This document shows, one piece after another, positions 17,307 to 25,796 of a stretch of 64,000 nt of DNA. Made by a program: the position numbers and the translations under genes. Within the stretch, counting starts at the first letter, position 1. The number at the start of each line of letters is the position of its first letter. Source of the DNA: Terriglobales bacterium (lineage in GTDB: Bacteria > Acidobacteriota > Terriglobia > Terriglobales > Acidobacteriaceae); NCBI GenBank assembly GCA_035764005.1, contig DASTZZ010000019.1, positions 124,001 to 188,000 on the forward strand, read 5' to 3'. The notes below the pieces were generated by a model. The model did no database searches. It saw only the letters and a program-made list of their open reading frames with translations, and was not told the DNA's origin.

Positions 17307-19679
17307 ATGGCCCGCAGTTTTCTGAGGGTATTTGCCCTCGTTCTACTTTCCTCGGCACTATTCGCCGAGGGCACCCAGATCTGGGTGCAGACCAAATTTG
17401 ACGAATTTGAAAAAGGCACCGCCAACGGAGTGGCAATCTCAAGCGACGGTACACTGGAGCTTGCTCCTTCTCTTAAGGCGATCTACACATCGCCCTCCAC
17501 TTACATCTGGCAGGTCGTAACCGACGCGCAAGGAAATGCTTACGTCGGTGCCGGTTCTCCCGCCCGTGTCTATCGCGTTGCTCCTGACGGCAAAGCGACA
17601 ACCATCTTCGAGGCGAAAGAATTACAGATTCAGGCGATGGCTATCGACAGCGATGGCACGATCTACGCCGCTACGTCGCCGGACGGTCGCGTTTACAAGC
17701 TCGAACCCAATCTCCCTGCGACCGGCAAGAAGAAAGAGAAGAGCAAAGAGGCGGAAGCTACCGCCGAATCAAGTCCCAGCGAGCAGACCTACCGCTCCTC
17801 TGTCTTTTTCGATCCCAAAACGAAATACATTTGGGATATCGAACTCGATCCCGCCGGGCCTCTCTACGTCGCCACCGGCGACAACGGCGAGATCTACAAG
17901 GTCGAGAAGAACGGCCAGGGCTCTGTTTTCTTCAAGAGTGACGAGGCCCACATTCGTTCGCTCACGCTGCTGAAGCCTGCTCCACAAGCTGAGGACAACA
18001 AGCGGAAGAAGAACGCCATTCCCACTTTGAGCACCGTGATTGCCGGCTCGGACGGCAGCGGACTCGTCTATCGCATCACGCCGGCGGGCGAGGCATTCGT
18101 TCTGTACAGCGCTCCCAAAAAGGAAATCACTGCCCTCACCACCGACTCACAAGGAAACATCTATGCCGCTGGCGTCGGAGAAAAACACGCGGGAACGCCG
18201 CCGCCGGTGACTGCTTCGGGTCCGATCACTGCGATTCCCACTGCCTCCGGCGCTGCTCCGCCTCCTGCACCTCCGACACCGAGCACGATCAGCGGTGGCT
18301 CGGAGATCTACATGATTTCTCCGGATGGCTCGCCCAGCAAAATCTGGAGTTCGAAAGAAGATCTCGTCTATTCGCTCGTCTTTGGTCCCGAGGGACAGTT
18401 GCTTGCCGGAACGGGGAACCGCGGCCACATCTATTCCATCAACCCCGCTTCGAAAGCCGGCGTCTACCGCGATCTCGTGAAGCTGAGCGCGAATCAGATT
18501 ACCTCGATGGCCCGCGGGACGAACGGCGCGATCTATGCCGTGACTGCCAATTTGGGCAAGCTCTTCGTCCTCGGACCAGGCCGTCAGCAGGAAGGGACTT
18601 ATGAGAGCGACATCTTCGATGCCCACACCTTCTCACAATGGGGACGCGCACAGGTCCGCGGCACGGGAGATTTTGACTTCTTCGTGCGCAGCGGGAATGT
18701 CGATAATCCCGATCGCAACTGGAGTCCCTGGGCCAAGGTCGATCTGAAGACAAACCAACGCGTGCCGGTTCCCTCGGCGCGGTTTGTGCAGTGGAAGATT
18801 GCGCTGCGTCCGACGAACGGCGGCTCGCAAGTCGAGAGTGTCGCACTCAACTATCTGCCGAAAAATATTGCTCCGGTGATCGACGACATTACCGTGCAGG
18901 TGGGTGCGAGGATCACCTCACCTCCAAATCAGAAATTATCGAGCGACGCCATCTCAATTCCTCTGGGTGGACAAGCATCTTCAACTCCAGCGCGCTTCGA
19001 CGTGGCTCCCTCCGCGGTCAAAGATCGTGACTATATCGCGGTGCGCTGGTCGGCGCATGACGACAACGATGACGATCTCGTTTATTCGATCTACTACAAG
19101 GGTGACAACGAGTACGATTGGAAGTTGTTGAAGGACGGCATCACCGACAAGTTCTACTCCTGGGATTCGAGTCTGTTGCCCGATGGCGGTTACACCGTGC
19201 GCATCGTCGCCTCCGACGCTCCTTCGCATTCGCCGGATGAGGCGCTCACTGATGAACAGATCAGCTCTCGCTTCGAAGTGGATAGCACTCCGCCACAGGT
19301 GCAAGCACTGCAGGCGAAGGTGGAGGCCGGGACCATGCACGTGAGTTTCCGCGCTGTGGACAGTTTCTCGGCGATCAAGCGCGCGGAGTACTCGATCGAT
19401 GCTGGCGACTGGCACTACATCGAGCCTGTCGGACAGATCTCCGATTCGCCGACCGAGGAATACGATTTCAACGCGGCACTACCGCAGGGCGAAGCCGTTC
19501 TGGCTCAAGACACCAACAAAAAGGGCGGCAAACGCTCTCGCACCCGAGATGGGGGAAGCGAATCCGGACTTCCGCAAACTGATCAGGCGCAGGTCGTAGT
19601 GCCGGGTGAGCATGTTGTGGTGGTGAGAGTGTGGGATCGCTTCGACAACATGTCAGCGGCTAAAACCGTCACCAAATAA
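17307..19679 (+). CDS. Secreted beta-propeller protein with C-terminal Ig/FnIII-like domain
   Basis: 790 aa from the ATG at 17307 (a TTG two codons earlier is possible). A signal peptide ends near SALFAEG. Repeats of about 40-60 residues with SDGTIYAAT, PLYVATGDNGEIYKV, GQLLAGTGNRGHIYSI and similar blades indicate a seven-bladed propeller of the NHL/WD kind over about residues 40-420. A beta-rich region follows, with VRWSAHDDNDDDLVYSIYYK near residue 580, which resembles a fibronectin-III or Y_Y_Y-like domain. There is a Pro-rich insert (about 300-330) within the propeller. No catalytic motif is visible; a periplasmic or surface binding role is inferred. Confidence 0.72.
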   Translation: MARSFLRVFALVLLSSALFAEGTQIWVQTKFDEFEKGTANGVAISSDGTLELAPSLKAIYTSPSTYIWQVVTDAQGNAYVGAGSPARVYRVAPDGKATTIFEAKELQIQAMAIDSDGTIYAATSPDGRVYKLEPNLPATGKKKEKSKEAEATAESSPSEQTYRSSVFFDPKTKYIWDIELDPAGPLYVATGDNGEIYKVEKNGQGSVFFKSDEAHIRSLTLLKPAPQAEDNKRKKNAIPTLSTVIAGSDGSGLVYRITPAGEAFVLYSAPKKEITALTTDSQGNIYAAGVGEKHAGTPPPVTASGPITAIPTASGAAPPPAPPTPSTISGGSEIYMISPDGSPSKIWSSKEDLVYSLVFGPEGQLLAGTGNRGHIYSINPASKAGVYRDLVKLSANQITSMARGTNGAIYAVTANLGKLFVLGPGRQQEGTYESDIFDAHTFSQWGRAQVRGTGDFDFFVRSGNVDNPDRNWSPWAKVDLKTNQRVPVPSARFVQWKIALRPTNGGSQVESVALNYLPKNIAPVIDDITVQVGARITSPPNQKLSSDAISIPLGGQASSTPARFDVAPSAVKDRDYIAVRWSAHDDNDDDLVYSIYYKGDNEYDWKLLKDGITDKFYSWDSSLLPDGGYTVRIVASDAPSHSPDEALTDEQISSRFEVDSTPPQVQALQAKVEAGTMHVSFRAVDSFSAIKRAEYSIDAGDWHYIEPVGQISDSPTEEYDFNAALPQGEAVLAQDTNKKGGKRSRTRDGGSESGLPQTDQAQVVVPGEHVVVVRVWDRFDNMSAAKTVTK

Positions 19680-19684
19680 CAGAA

Positions 19685-19757
19685 GTCAGTACCGCCTGCG
19701 TAGCGGGTGGGTCAGTCACGATACCCATCTGCTACCGCAGACGGTACCGACACTGAC
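19685..19757. repeat. Palindromic repeat (family A), copy 1
   Basis: The left arm (GTCAGTACCGCC...GGGTGGGT) and right arm (ACCCATCTGCTACCGC...CACTGAC) are imperfect inverted copies. The same words form the element at 43507-43634. It sits between the propeller gene and the aminopeptidase gene. Confidence 0.65.
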
Positions 19758-19783
19758 ATTTTCGGTAAGATGATTCGTTTCCC

Positions 19784-22378
19784 ATGAAGCGAATCCTAGT
19801 CACGGTCTTACTCGCAACTTCTTCCCTCTTCGCGCAGCGTCTTCCAAAGACTGTCATCCCGAGCCACTACAAGCTGTCGCTTGATCCCAACATTGAACAA
19901 CGAAAGTTCTCGGGTGAAGAAACGATCGACGTTCGCCTGAACTTGGCGGCGAAAGAGATCGTGCTCAATTCGCTCGATCTCGACATCTCCGAAGCCGAGG
20001 TCAACTCCGGAGGCAAATCGCAAAAGGCTGAGGTCGTGTATGACAAGGCGGACGAGATGGTGAAGCTGCAGCTGCCGGCAGACATACCTGCCGGCGGCGC
20101 GCAAATCCATCTGAAGTTCTCAGGCAAGCTGACCGAAGGTTTGCGTGGCCTCTATTTGAGCAAGAGTTCGCGTCGGTTGTATGCGGTCACGCAGTTCGAA
20201 GGCACATATGCCCGCATGATGTTCCCGTGCTTTGATGAACCGTCGTACAAAGCCACATTCGATCTCACTGTTATGGCGGATAAAGGCGACACGGCAATTT
20301 CGAACGGCAGGATCATCAAAGATGAGCCGATCGAAGGCGACCGTCATCAGATCATCTTCTCGACTTCGCCAAAGATGTCTACCTATCTGGTCGCGCTGGC
20401 CATCGGGGATTGGCAATGCCTGTCGCGCACGGTCGAGGGTATTTCAATTCGCGTGTGTGCAGTCCCTGAGAAGAGGCAGTACGGTGCATTTGCGCTGGAC
20501 GTTGCCGCTCACTCCCTTCAGTTCTACAACCACTGGTATGGCATCAAGTACCCATTTGGGAAACTGGATATGGTTGCCATTCCCGATTACGAATGGGGAG
20601 GAATGGAGAACACGGCGTCGATCTTCTATCGCGATACGGCTCTGTTGCTGAATGAGAACAGTGCCTCGGTTTTTCGCAAACGTGGGCAGGCATCAACCAT
20701 TGCCCATGAGATTGCACATCAGTGGTTCGGCGATCTCGTAACCGCCGCCTGGTGGGACGACATCTGGCTCAACGAGGGATTTGCGACGTGGATGTCCACG
20801 AAGCCAATCGAAGCATGGCATCCAGAGTGGCATCTCGACGAAGATGCTGCCGCACAGGCACAGCGGATCATCGGCGTCGATTCGCTCGCCACCTCGCGAG
20901 CCATTCACGGTAATCCGAGTACTCCTTCAGAAATCAAGGAGATGTTCGACGGCATTACTTATGAAAAAGGCGGCGCCGTGTTGCGGATGCTCGAGTCGTA
21001 CCTCGGTCCTGAAGTCTTCCGCAAAGGCGTAAATGCATATTTAGCGGCGCACGCGAATGGCAACGCGACCTCTGCCGATTTCTGGGATGCGGAAGCGAAA
21101 GCATCCGGCAAGCCAGTGGACAAAATGATGCCGACGTTCGTCATGCAGCCCGGCGTGCCTATGCTGACCTTGAGTTCTTCATGTGAGGGCAACAGGGAAA
21201 CGCTGCAGATGAAGCAGCAACGCTTTCTGATTTCTTCGGATTCGGCTAATTCAGAGAATTCACAGACTTGGCACATTCCGGTTTGCACCAAATCGAGCGG
21301 AAACAACGGGGGCACATGTGCTCTGATCACGTCTCGCGACCAAACAGCCTCAGCTCCGGCTTGTTCCGATTGGGTATTCGGCAACCGCGACGCGAAGGGC
21401 TATTACCGCGTCGAATACACGCCATCGAATCTGGAAAAGATAGGCTCGGTGGCCGAACAGCAGCTCAACGTTCCAGAGCGCATTGCCTTGGTGGAGGACA
21501 CATGGGCGATGACGCGCGCGGGGAAAACCTCTCTTTCCGATTTTCTCCAGGTCTCGCATCAACTGCGCTCCGAGGAGAACCTGCACGTGATCGACGCACT
21601 CTCGAGTCACCTGGACTATGTCGCAAACTCCCTGATCACCTCGGACGATCGAGCAAAGTTCGATCAGTTTGTACGTGACCAGTTCGGCGCGGCTGCGCGG
21701 CGAGTCGGTTGGGAGCCTGCCAGGACTGACACCGACGAGCAGAAGGCATTGCGAGCCAGCCTGCTGGAAATTCTCGGAGATGCGGACGATCCAAACGCGA
21801 TAACTGCCGCGCGAAAACTTGTAACTCAATACATGAGTGATCCTGCTTCTGTGGATGGCACTGTGATTGGGAATGCGTTCACAGTCGCAGCGCACACTGG
21901 CGATGCGGCTCTTTATGATCGCTTCACAACAGCGTTCAACCAGAGCAAATCAACCGACCAGTACTACCATTACCTCTTCGCGCTTGCGGATTTCCAACAA
22001 CCTGAACTTTTGAATCGAACCATCTCGCTGGTCGATCAAGGCAAGGTTCGCGAACAGGACTATCCACGTTTCTTCAGTGCCTTGCTGGCGAATCCTGCTT
22101 CTCGGGACGCTGCCTGGAAGTATCTGAAGGAGCACTGGAACGATTTGGCTCCAAAGGTGACTTCGTTCGGTGGCGCCGGCGCGATTTCCGCTTTGGGAAA
22201 TGCCTGCTCCAGCGAGATGCATGACGACATCGAGCACTTCTTCGCGGATCATTCGGCACCGGGAGCTCAACGCGCCGTAAAGCAGAGCCTGGAACGCATC
22301 AACGACTGCATCGGTTTCAAGCATCAGCAGGAGGCCAGCATGACTCAATGGCTCAACTCGCACCAGGAGGGACAATGA
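19784..22378 (+). CDS. M1-family zinc aminopeptidase, secreted
   Basis: 864 aa. A signal peptide (LLATSSLFAQ) precedes the N-terminal beta-saddle domain. The exopeptidase motif WGGMENTA (about residue 270) and the zinc motif HEIAHQWFGDLV...NEGFATW (about 308-330) are intact, giving the two His and one Glu ligands plus the catalytic Glu. The C-terminal helical (ERAP1-like) domain starts around residue 540. It removes N-terminal amino acids from peptides, probably in the periplasm. Its stop overlaps the next start by 4 bases (ATGA). Confidence 0.95.
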   Translation: MKRILVTVLLATSSLFAQRLPKTVIPSHYKLSLDPNIEQRKFSGEETIDVRLNLAAKEIVLNSLDLDISEAEVNSGGKSQKAEVVYDKADEMVKLQLPADIPAGGAQIHLKFSGKLTEGLRGLYLSKSSRRLYAVTQFEGTYARMMFPCFDEPSYKATFDLTVMADKGDTAISNGRIIKDEPIEGDRHQIIFSTSPKMSTYLVALAIGDWQCLSRTVEGISIRVCAVPEKRQYGAFALDVAAHSLQFYNHWYGIKYPFGKLDMVAIPDYEWGGMENTASIFYRDTALLLNENSASVFRKRGQASTIAHEIAHQWFGDLVTAAWWDDIWLNEGFATWMSTKPIEAWHPEWHLDEDAAAQAQRIIGVDSLATSRAIHGNPSTPSEIKEMFDGITYEKGGAVLRMLESYLGPEVFRKGVNAYLAAHANGNATSADFWDAEAKASGKPVDKMMPTFVMQPGVPMLTLSSSCEGNRETLQMKQQRFLISSDSANSENSQTWHIPVCTKSSGNNGGTCALITSRDQTASAPACSDWVFGNRDAKGYYRVEYTPSNLEKIGSVAEQQLNVPERIALVEDTWAMTRAGKTSLSDFLQVSHQLRSEENLHVIDALSSHLDYVANSLITSDDRAKFDQFVRDQFGAAARRVGWEPARTDTDEQKALRASLLEILGDADDPNAITAARKLVTQYMSDPASVDGTVIGNAFTVAAHTGDAALYDRFTTAFNQSKSTDQYYHYLFALADFQQPELLNRTISLVDQGKVREQDYPRFFSALLANPASRDAAWKYLKEHWNDLAPKVTSFGGAGAISALGNACSSEMHDDIEHFFADHSAPGAQRAVKQSLERINDCIGFKHQQEASMTQWLNSHQEGQ

Positions 22379-22932
22379 GCACGGACGATCCAGGCGCAGC
22401 ATTTCTGGCCGAGGCCCTGCGCACGTTTCGCGGATACAAGTCGCGAACCGAAGCCGCGTTCGCGCAGCTTCGTTCGGAGGACTGGTTTCGCCTGATCGAT
22501 CCCGAAGCGAACTCGATTGCGATCATCGTGAAGCACATGGCCGGCAACATGCGCTCGCGATGGACTGACTTCCTCACCAGCGACGGCGAGAAGCCTGACC
22601 GCGACCGTGATAACGAATTCGTTCTCGATTCCTCCTCCACGCCTGAGCAGGTGAAGGAGTGGTGGAACAAGGGATGGCAGCTCGTGTTTTCTGCGGTTGA
22701 GCCACTCACGGCAGACGACCTCAAGAGGACCATCACGATTCGCGGCCAGGAGCACTCGGTAATGGAAGCAATCAGCCGCCAGTTGACGCACTACGCCGAG
22801 CACGTGGGGCAGATCATCCTGCTGGCAAAGCATTTCCGCGGAGCCGAATGGAAATCGCTCAGCATCCCCAAAGGACAATCGAAGATGGCGGGCGTCAAGG
22901 CGGAGATGACGAATCGCGCAAGACGCGGGTAG
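22375..22932 (+). CDS. DinB-fold protein, DUF1572 type
   Basis: 185 aa. Chosen start ATG at 22375 overlaps the aminopeptidase stop (ATGA) and has AGGAGG at 6-7 bases, better than an upstream in-frame start inside the previous gene. The four-helix DinB fold is indicated by IIVKHMAGNMRSRW (His on helix 2) and RQLTHYAEHVGQIILL (two His on the last helix); the three His usually bind one metal. Enzymatic role unknown; some relatives are thiol transferases. Co-translated with the aminopeptidase. Confidence 0.85.
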   Translation: MSTDDPGAAFLAEALRTFRGYKSRTEAAFAQLRSEDWFRLIDPEANSIAIIVKHMAGNMRSRWTDFLTSDGEKPDRDRDNEFVLDSSSTPEQVKEWWNKGWQLVFSAVEPLTADDLKRTITIRGQEHSVMEAISRQLTHYAEHVGQIILLAKHFRGAEWKSLSIPKGQSKMAGVKAEMTNRARRG

Positions 22933-22939
22933 GCGAACG

Positions 22940-22964
22940 GAACCGACGGCGGTAGCCGGTTCTG
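22940..22964. repeat. Compact family B repeat between convergent genes
   Basis: GAACCG and CGGTTC pair around a loop reading ACGGCGGTAGC, the same words as the right arm of the element at 916-1050. It ends just before the reverse-strand stop of the YihY-family gene, as the other copy does at the RND pump gene. Confidence 0.55.
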
Positions 22965-22965
22965 T

Positions 22966-23874
22966 TTAACTCGCGCGGCGAACCTGTGGCTTTTCTTCTT
23001 TTCCGGGTTCGACCGCCTCTTTGACCGGCGGCAGCTTTCCTACAGCCTTTGCCAATTCGGCATTCACCTCGGCCCCGATCAAGATTGCTGCACTACTCAC
23101 GTAAAACCACAAGAGCAATCCAACAACCGCGCCGAGAGCGCCATAGCTCTTGCTCAACTGTGCAAAGTGCTGGAGATAAAAACCCAGCCCGTACGACGCG
23201 AAAACCCAAAGCACAACTGCAATGATCGATCCGGGAACTGTACGAATGAATCTGCGCTGTTCCACATTGGGAGCAAGATAATAAATAATCTCGACCGCTA
23301 AGATCGCGCAGATTGCGGCGAGCACCCAGCGGAAGTAGAACCACGCCTTGGTGAAGAAGGGGCTGAGGTTCAATTTGGCGGCGAGCATGCCTCCCCAATG
23401 CGGTCCGAAGAACATCGCGAACAGAAGAATCGTAACCAGCGCACCGACAGCCACCGTCAGCAGCACAGCTAACGGACGCGTCTTCCAGAAGGGCCGCCCC
23501 TCCTGCACGTCATACGCGACGTTGAGCGCTTCAATCATCGCGCTGAATCCGCCGGATGCGGACCAGATTGTCCCGATGATTCCGAACGACAGAAAACCTG
23601 TGCGGTTGGTTGCAATCAGGTCAGTGACGACCTTCTGGATGGTCTGCATGGAATCGCGCGGCAGCATGTGCGCCAGCCCGCCGAGGATGTAGTTGAAGAG
23701 TCCCTGAATGGGAACGTAAACCAGCAGGCTGGCGAGGAAGATCAGGAACGGGATCAGCGACATGAAAAAGTAGTAGGCCAGGCTGCCCGCGAAGGCGAGC
23801 AGATGGTGCTGATCGACGTCCTTGAAAGCCTTGATCAGGGCGCGCCAAACCCGTCGTAGATACGTGAATTTCAT
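22966..23874 (-). CDS. YihY/BrkB-family inner-membrane protein
   Basis: 302 aa with about six membrane helices. Family text includes LLAFAGSLAYYFFMSLIPFL near residue 25, GFLSFGIIGTIWSASGGFSA and KSYGALGAVVGLLLWFYVSS, with NAELAK near the C-terminus. The family was once misnamed ribonuclease BN; its function is unknown, though envelope transport is suspected. The protein ends in a charged cytoplasmic tail (KEEKPQVRRAS). It is divergent from the RNase A-like toxin gene. Confidence 0.9.
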   Translation of the reverse strand: MKFTYLRRVWRALIKAFKDVDQHHLLAFAGSLAYYFFMSLIPFLIFLASLLVYVPIQGLFNYILGGLAHMLPRDSMQTIQKVVTDLIATNRTGFLSFGIIGTIWSASGGFSAMIEALNVAYDVQEGRPFWKTRPLAVLLTVAVGALVTILLFAMFFGPHWGGMLAAKLNLSPFFTKAWFYFRWVLAAICAILAVEIIYYLAPNVEQRRFIRTVPGSIIAVVLWVFASYGLGFYLQHFAQLSKSYGALGAVVGLLLWFYVSSAAILIGAEVNAELAKAVGKLPPVKEAVEPGKEEKPQVRRAS

Positions 23875-23947
23875 CAGGTTCTTAGATGAGAGTTCCCGGA
23901 AGTGAGGATGTTCCCGCGCGACAGCAAACGCTCAGTAGAATGTTCGG

Positions 23948-24472
23948 GTGAAGCGAAAACGGCTGGGATGTCTGATCGTTGTCATTCTGCTCATCATTCT
24001 TGCGTACTATCTATTTTTTCATCGCAGCTCCAAGCCGGCGGAGGCTCCCCCGAAACCTGTAGAGCATGTCGCTCTTGAACCCACTGCCCGTTACGACCTC
24101 GCACGGGACGAGGCTCAGGGCGGTCACACTCTCGAGCGCCATATCGGGAAAACTGACGCAGAGCTGCGACAGCGCCTCGATAGTGAATCGATCTCTACCG
24201 ATTCCACCTACACCGATCGCAACACCGCCGAGATGGCGGTCGATGCTGCGATTCGCGAAAATCATGACAGGATCGATCGCTGGCTGCATCGTCCCGGCGG
24301 GCACTCCAACCTGGTGCTCGACTACGACAGCACGCAGCCCATCGGTCGCAGCATGCGCCGCGACGACGCGCACTCCTTTCCCTGCTCGCACGCCGTGGTG
24401 ATCCTGAAATGGGTGAACTCGAATCGGTATTACGTGCTGACAAGCTATCCGGAATGCTGGAGACCGAAATGA
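23948..24472 (+). CDS. Membrane-anchored RNase A-like toxin domain protein
   Basis: 174 aa, GTG start. Basic N-terminus (MKRKR) plus one hydrophobic helix (residues 8-24) and a Pro-rich spacer (28-38), so the rest should lie outside the cytoplasm. Residues 58-170 match the bacterial RNase A-like toxin family (the CdiA-CT type): GGHTLERHIGKTDAELRQRL, TYTDRNTAEMAVDAAI, and YYVLTSYPE at the end. As I recall, the CdiA-CT of Yersinia uses H175, R186, T276 and Y278; here H65, R76, T165 and Y167 keep nearly identical spacing (11, then 89 against 90, then 2). It is therefore probably an active tRNA- or RNA-cleaving toxin. It lacks the long CdiA filament. Its stop overlaps the next start (ATGA). Confidence 0.75.
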   Translation: MKRKRLGCLIVVILLIILAYYLFFHRSSKPAEAPPKPVEHVALEPTARYDLARDEAQGGHTLERHIGKTDAELRQRLDSESISTDSTYTDRNTAEMAVDAAIRENHDRIDRWLHRPGGHSNLVLDYDSTQPIGRSMRRDDAHSFPCSHAVVILKWVNSNRYYVLTSYPECWRPK

Positions 24473-24762
24473 TCTCCGGTACCGATCCACGCGAGTACGC
24501 GGCGCTGACGCGCTTCTTGCGCGGATACCTCCATCAGGACGCGGCGGTCGAGTACGGCTCTGCGCGGGCAGCAGCTCAGCAGTTCCGCAAAGATGCCGAC
24601 GAGCGCGAGACGGCAATCGTCCACTCCGAGCTTGAGCGCTTGCTTACAGAAACGAGCGCCCTCTCAGTTGCAGACCTGAATCGCGCGCTTCAGCAGCTTG
24701 GCAGCGCTTGGCAGTTTCGTTCGCGAAAAGAGGTTGAGCAGATTCTCAGCGGGCTGAAGTAA
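24469..24762 (+). CDS. CdiI-type immunity protein for the RNase A-like toxin
   Basis: 97 aa from the ATG at 24469. That start overlaps the toxin stop as ATGA and has GGAG 7 bases upstream; an in-frame start at 24409 would bury 63 bases inside the toxin gene. The protein has no signal peptide. YAALTRFLRGYLHQD near the start and the helical remainder (HSELERLLTETSALSVADLNRAL split over residues 51-75) resemble the CdiI_2-type contact-dependent inhibition immunity family, which share a short Yxx(L/F)xxFLxxYxxQD motif and similar length. Position right after a toxin domain supports immunity function. Recognition is by motif and context only. Confidence 0.7.
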   Translation: MISGTDPREYAALTRFLRGYLHQDAAVEYGSARAAAQQFRKDADERETAIVHSELERLLTETSALSVADLNRALQQLGSAWQFRSRKEVEQILSGLK

Positions 24763-24799
24763 CGCAAGAATTCTGCATCATCGTTTATCATGCCGTTCC

Positions 24800-25585
24800 A
24801 TGAAAAACCTGCTCGCAGTGGTTGCACTCGTTCTCTGCACTTTTTCAGGCGGACTCGCGCAGCTTGCGCCTTCGCAGCCAACCTCCAATCAGCCGCCGCA
24901 GGCGGTTGATCCCGAACTCGAAAAGCTCGTTCCTCAGCTTCAGCGCGCGCACCAGGCGTTAAATGACTGGGCGAATCTCGGCCGCTATCGCGACGCGAAC
25001 GCAAAGACCCCGCCTCCGGCTCCGGGTGAGAATCGCGTCGTCTTCATGGGCGATTCGATCACGGATGGGTGGGGCAAGGGCCAGGCTCAGTTCTTTCCCG
25101 GCAAGCCGTACATCAATCGCGGCATCAGCGGACAAACCACGCCACAGATGCTCGTCCGCTTTCGTCCCGATGTAATTCATCTGCAGCCAAAGGTCGTGGT
25201 GACGCTTGCGGGCACAAACGACATCTCTGCAAATACCGGAGTTGAGACATTGCAGAACGTCGAAGACAATCTCTCCTCGATGTCGGATTTGGCAAAAGCC
25301 AATGGCATTCGCGTTGTGATTGCCTCGGTCATGCCGATCTGCGATTCGCTGCGCCAGCAGAGTGTTCGACGACCGCCGCAGCAGATCGTCGAGTTGAATG
25401 ACTGGATCAAGAGCTACACCGCCAAGAACGGATTCATTTACCTCGACTACTACTCGGCGATGGTCGATGGCTCAGGAATGCTGAAGCAGGATTTAACTTT
25501 CGACTGCCTGCATCCGAACGACGCCGGATATGCGGTGATGGCTCCGCTGGCCGAACGGGCAATTCAAGAGGCGTTGCGCAAGTAA
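24800..25585 (+). CDS. Secreted SGNH/GDSL-family hydrolase
   Basis: 261 aa with a signal peptide ending near SGGLAQ. All four SGNH blocks are present: VVFMGDSITDGWG (nucleophile Ser), NRGISGQTT (Gly), VTLAGTNDIS (Asn) and FDCLHPNDAGY (catalytic Asp and His). The layout fits platelet-activating-factor acetylhydrolase-like esterases that deacylate carbohydrates or lipids. The substrate is unknown. It lies 37 bases after the immunity gene on the same strand and could be in the same transcript by chance. Confidence 0.9.
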   Translation: MKNLLAVVALVLCTFSGGLAQLAPSQPTSNQPPQAVDPELEKLVPQLQRAHQALNDWANLGRYRDANAKTPPPAPGENRVVFMGDSITDGWGKGQAQFFPGKPYINRGISGQTTPQMLVRFRPDVIHLQPKVVVTLAGTNDISANTGVETLQNVEDNLSSMSDLAKANGIRVVIASVMPICDSLRQQSVRRPPQQIVELNDWIKSYTAKNGFIYLDYYSAMVDGSGMLKQDLTFDCLHPNDAGYAVMAPLAERAIQEALRK

Positions 25586-25796
25586 TCTCAAATCGGGATC
25601 TTCGCAGCTATCTCTGAATCTCCCATGTATTTGCCGCATCGTGCATGGGAGAGACGCAGCCTGGCGGCGGCAGTTCTGCTAACACGAGTGTGCCGTCTCG
25701 AAGAAATTGCAACCACTATCCGGGCTTTGCGAGCTATGCGCTATGATGATTCGCTCGATTTCATCAAACTTGTTCTTTTTCGGGAATGACAAACGA

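Noticed and set aside
22345-22878. Reverse-strand frame of 177 aa over the DUF1572 gene
   Set aside because: The forward frame has DinB motifs, a good ribosome site and stop/start coupling; the reverse frame has none.
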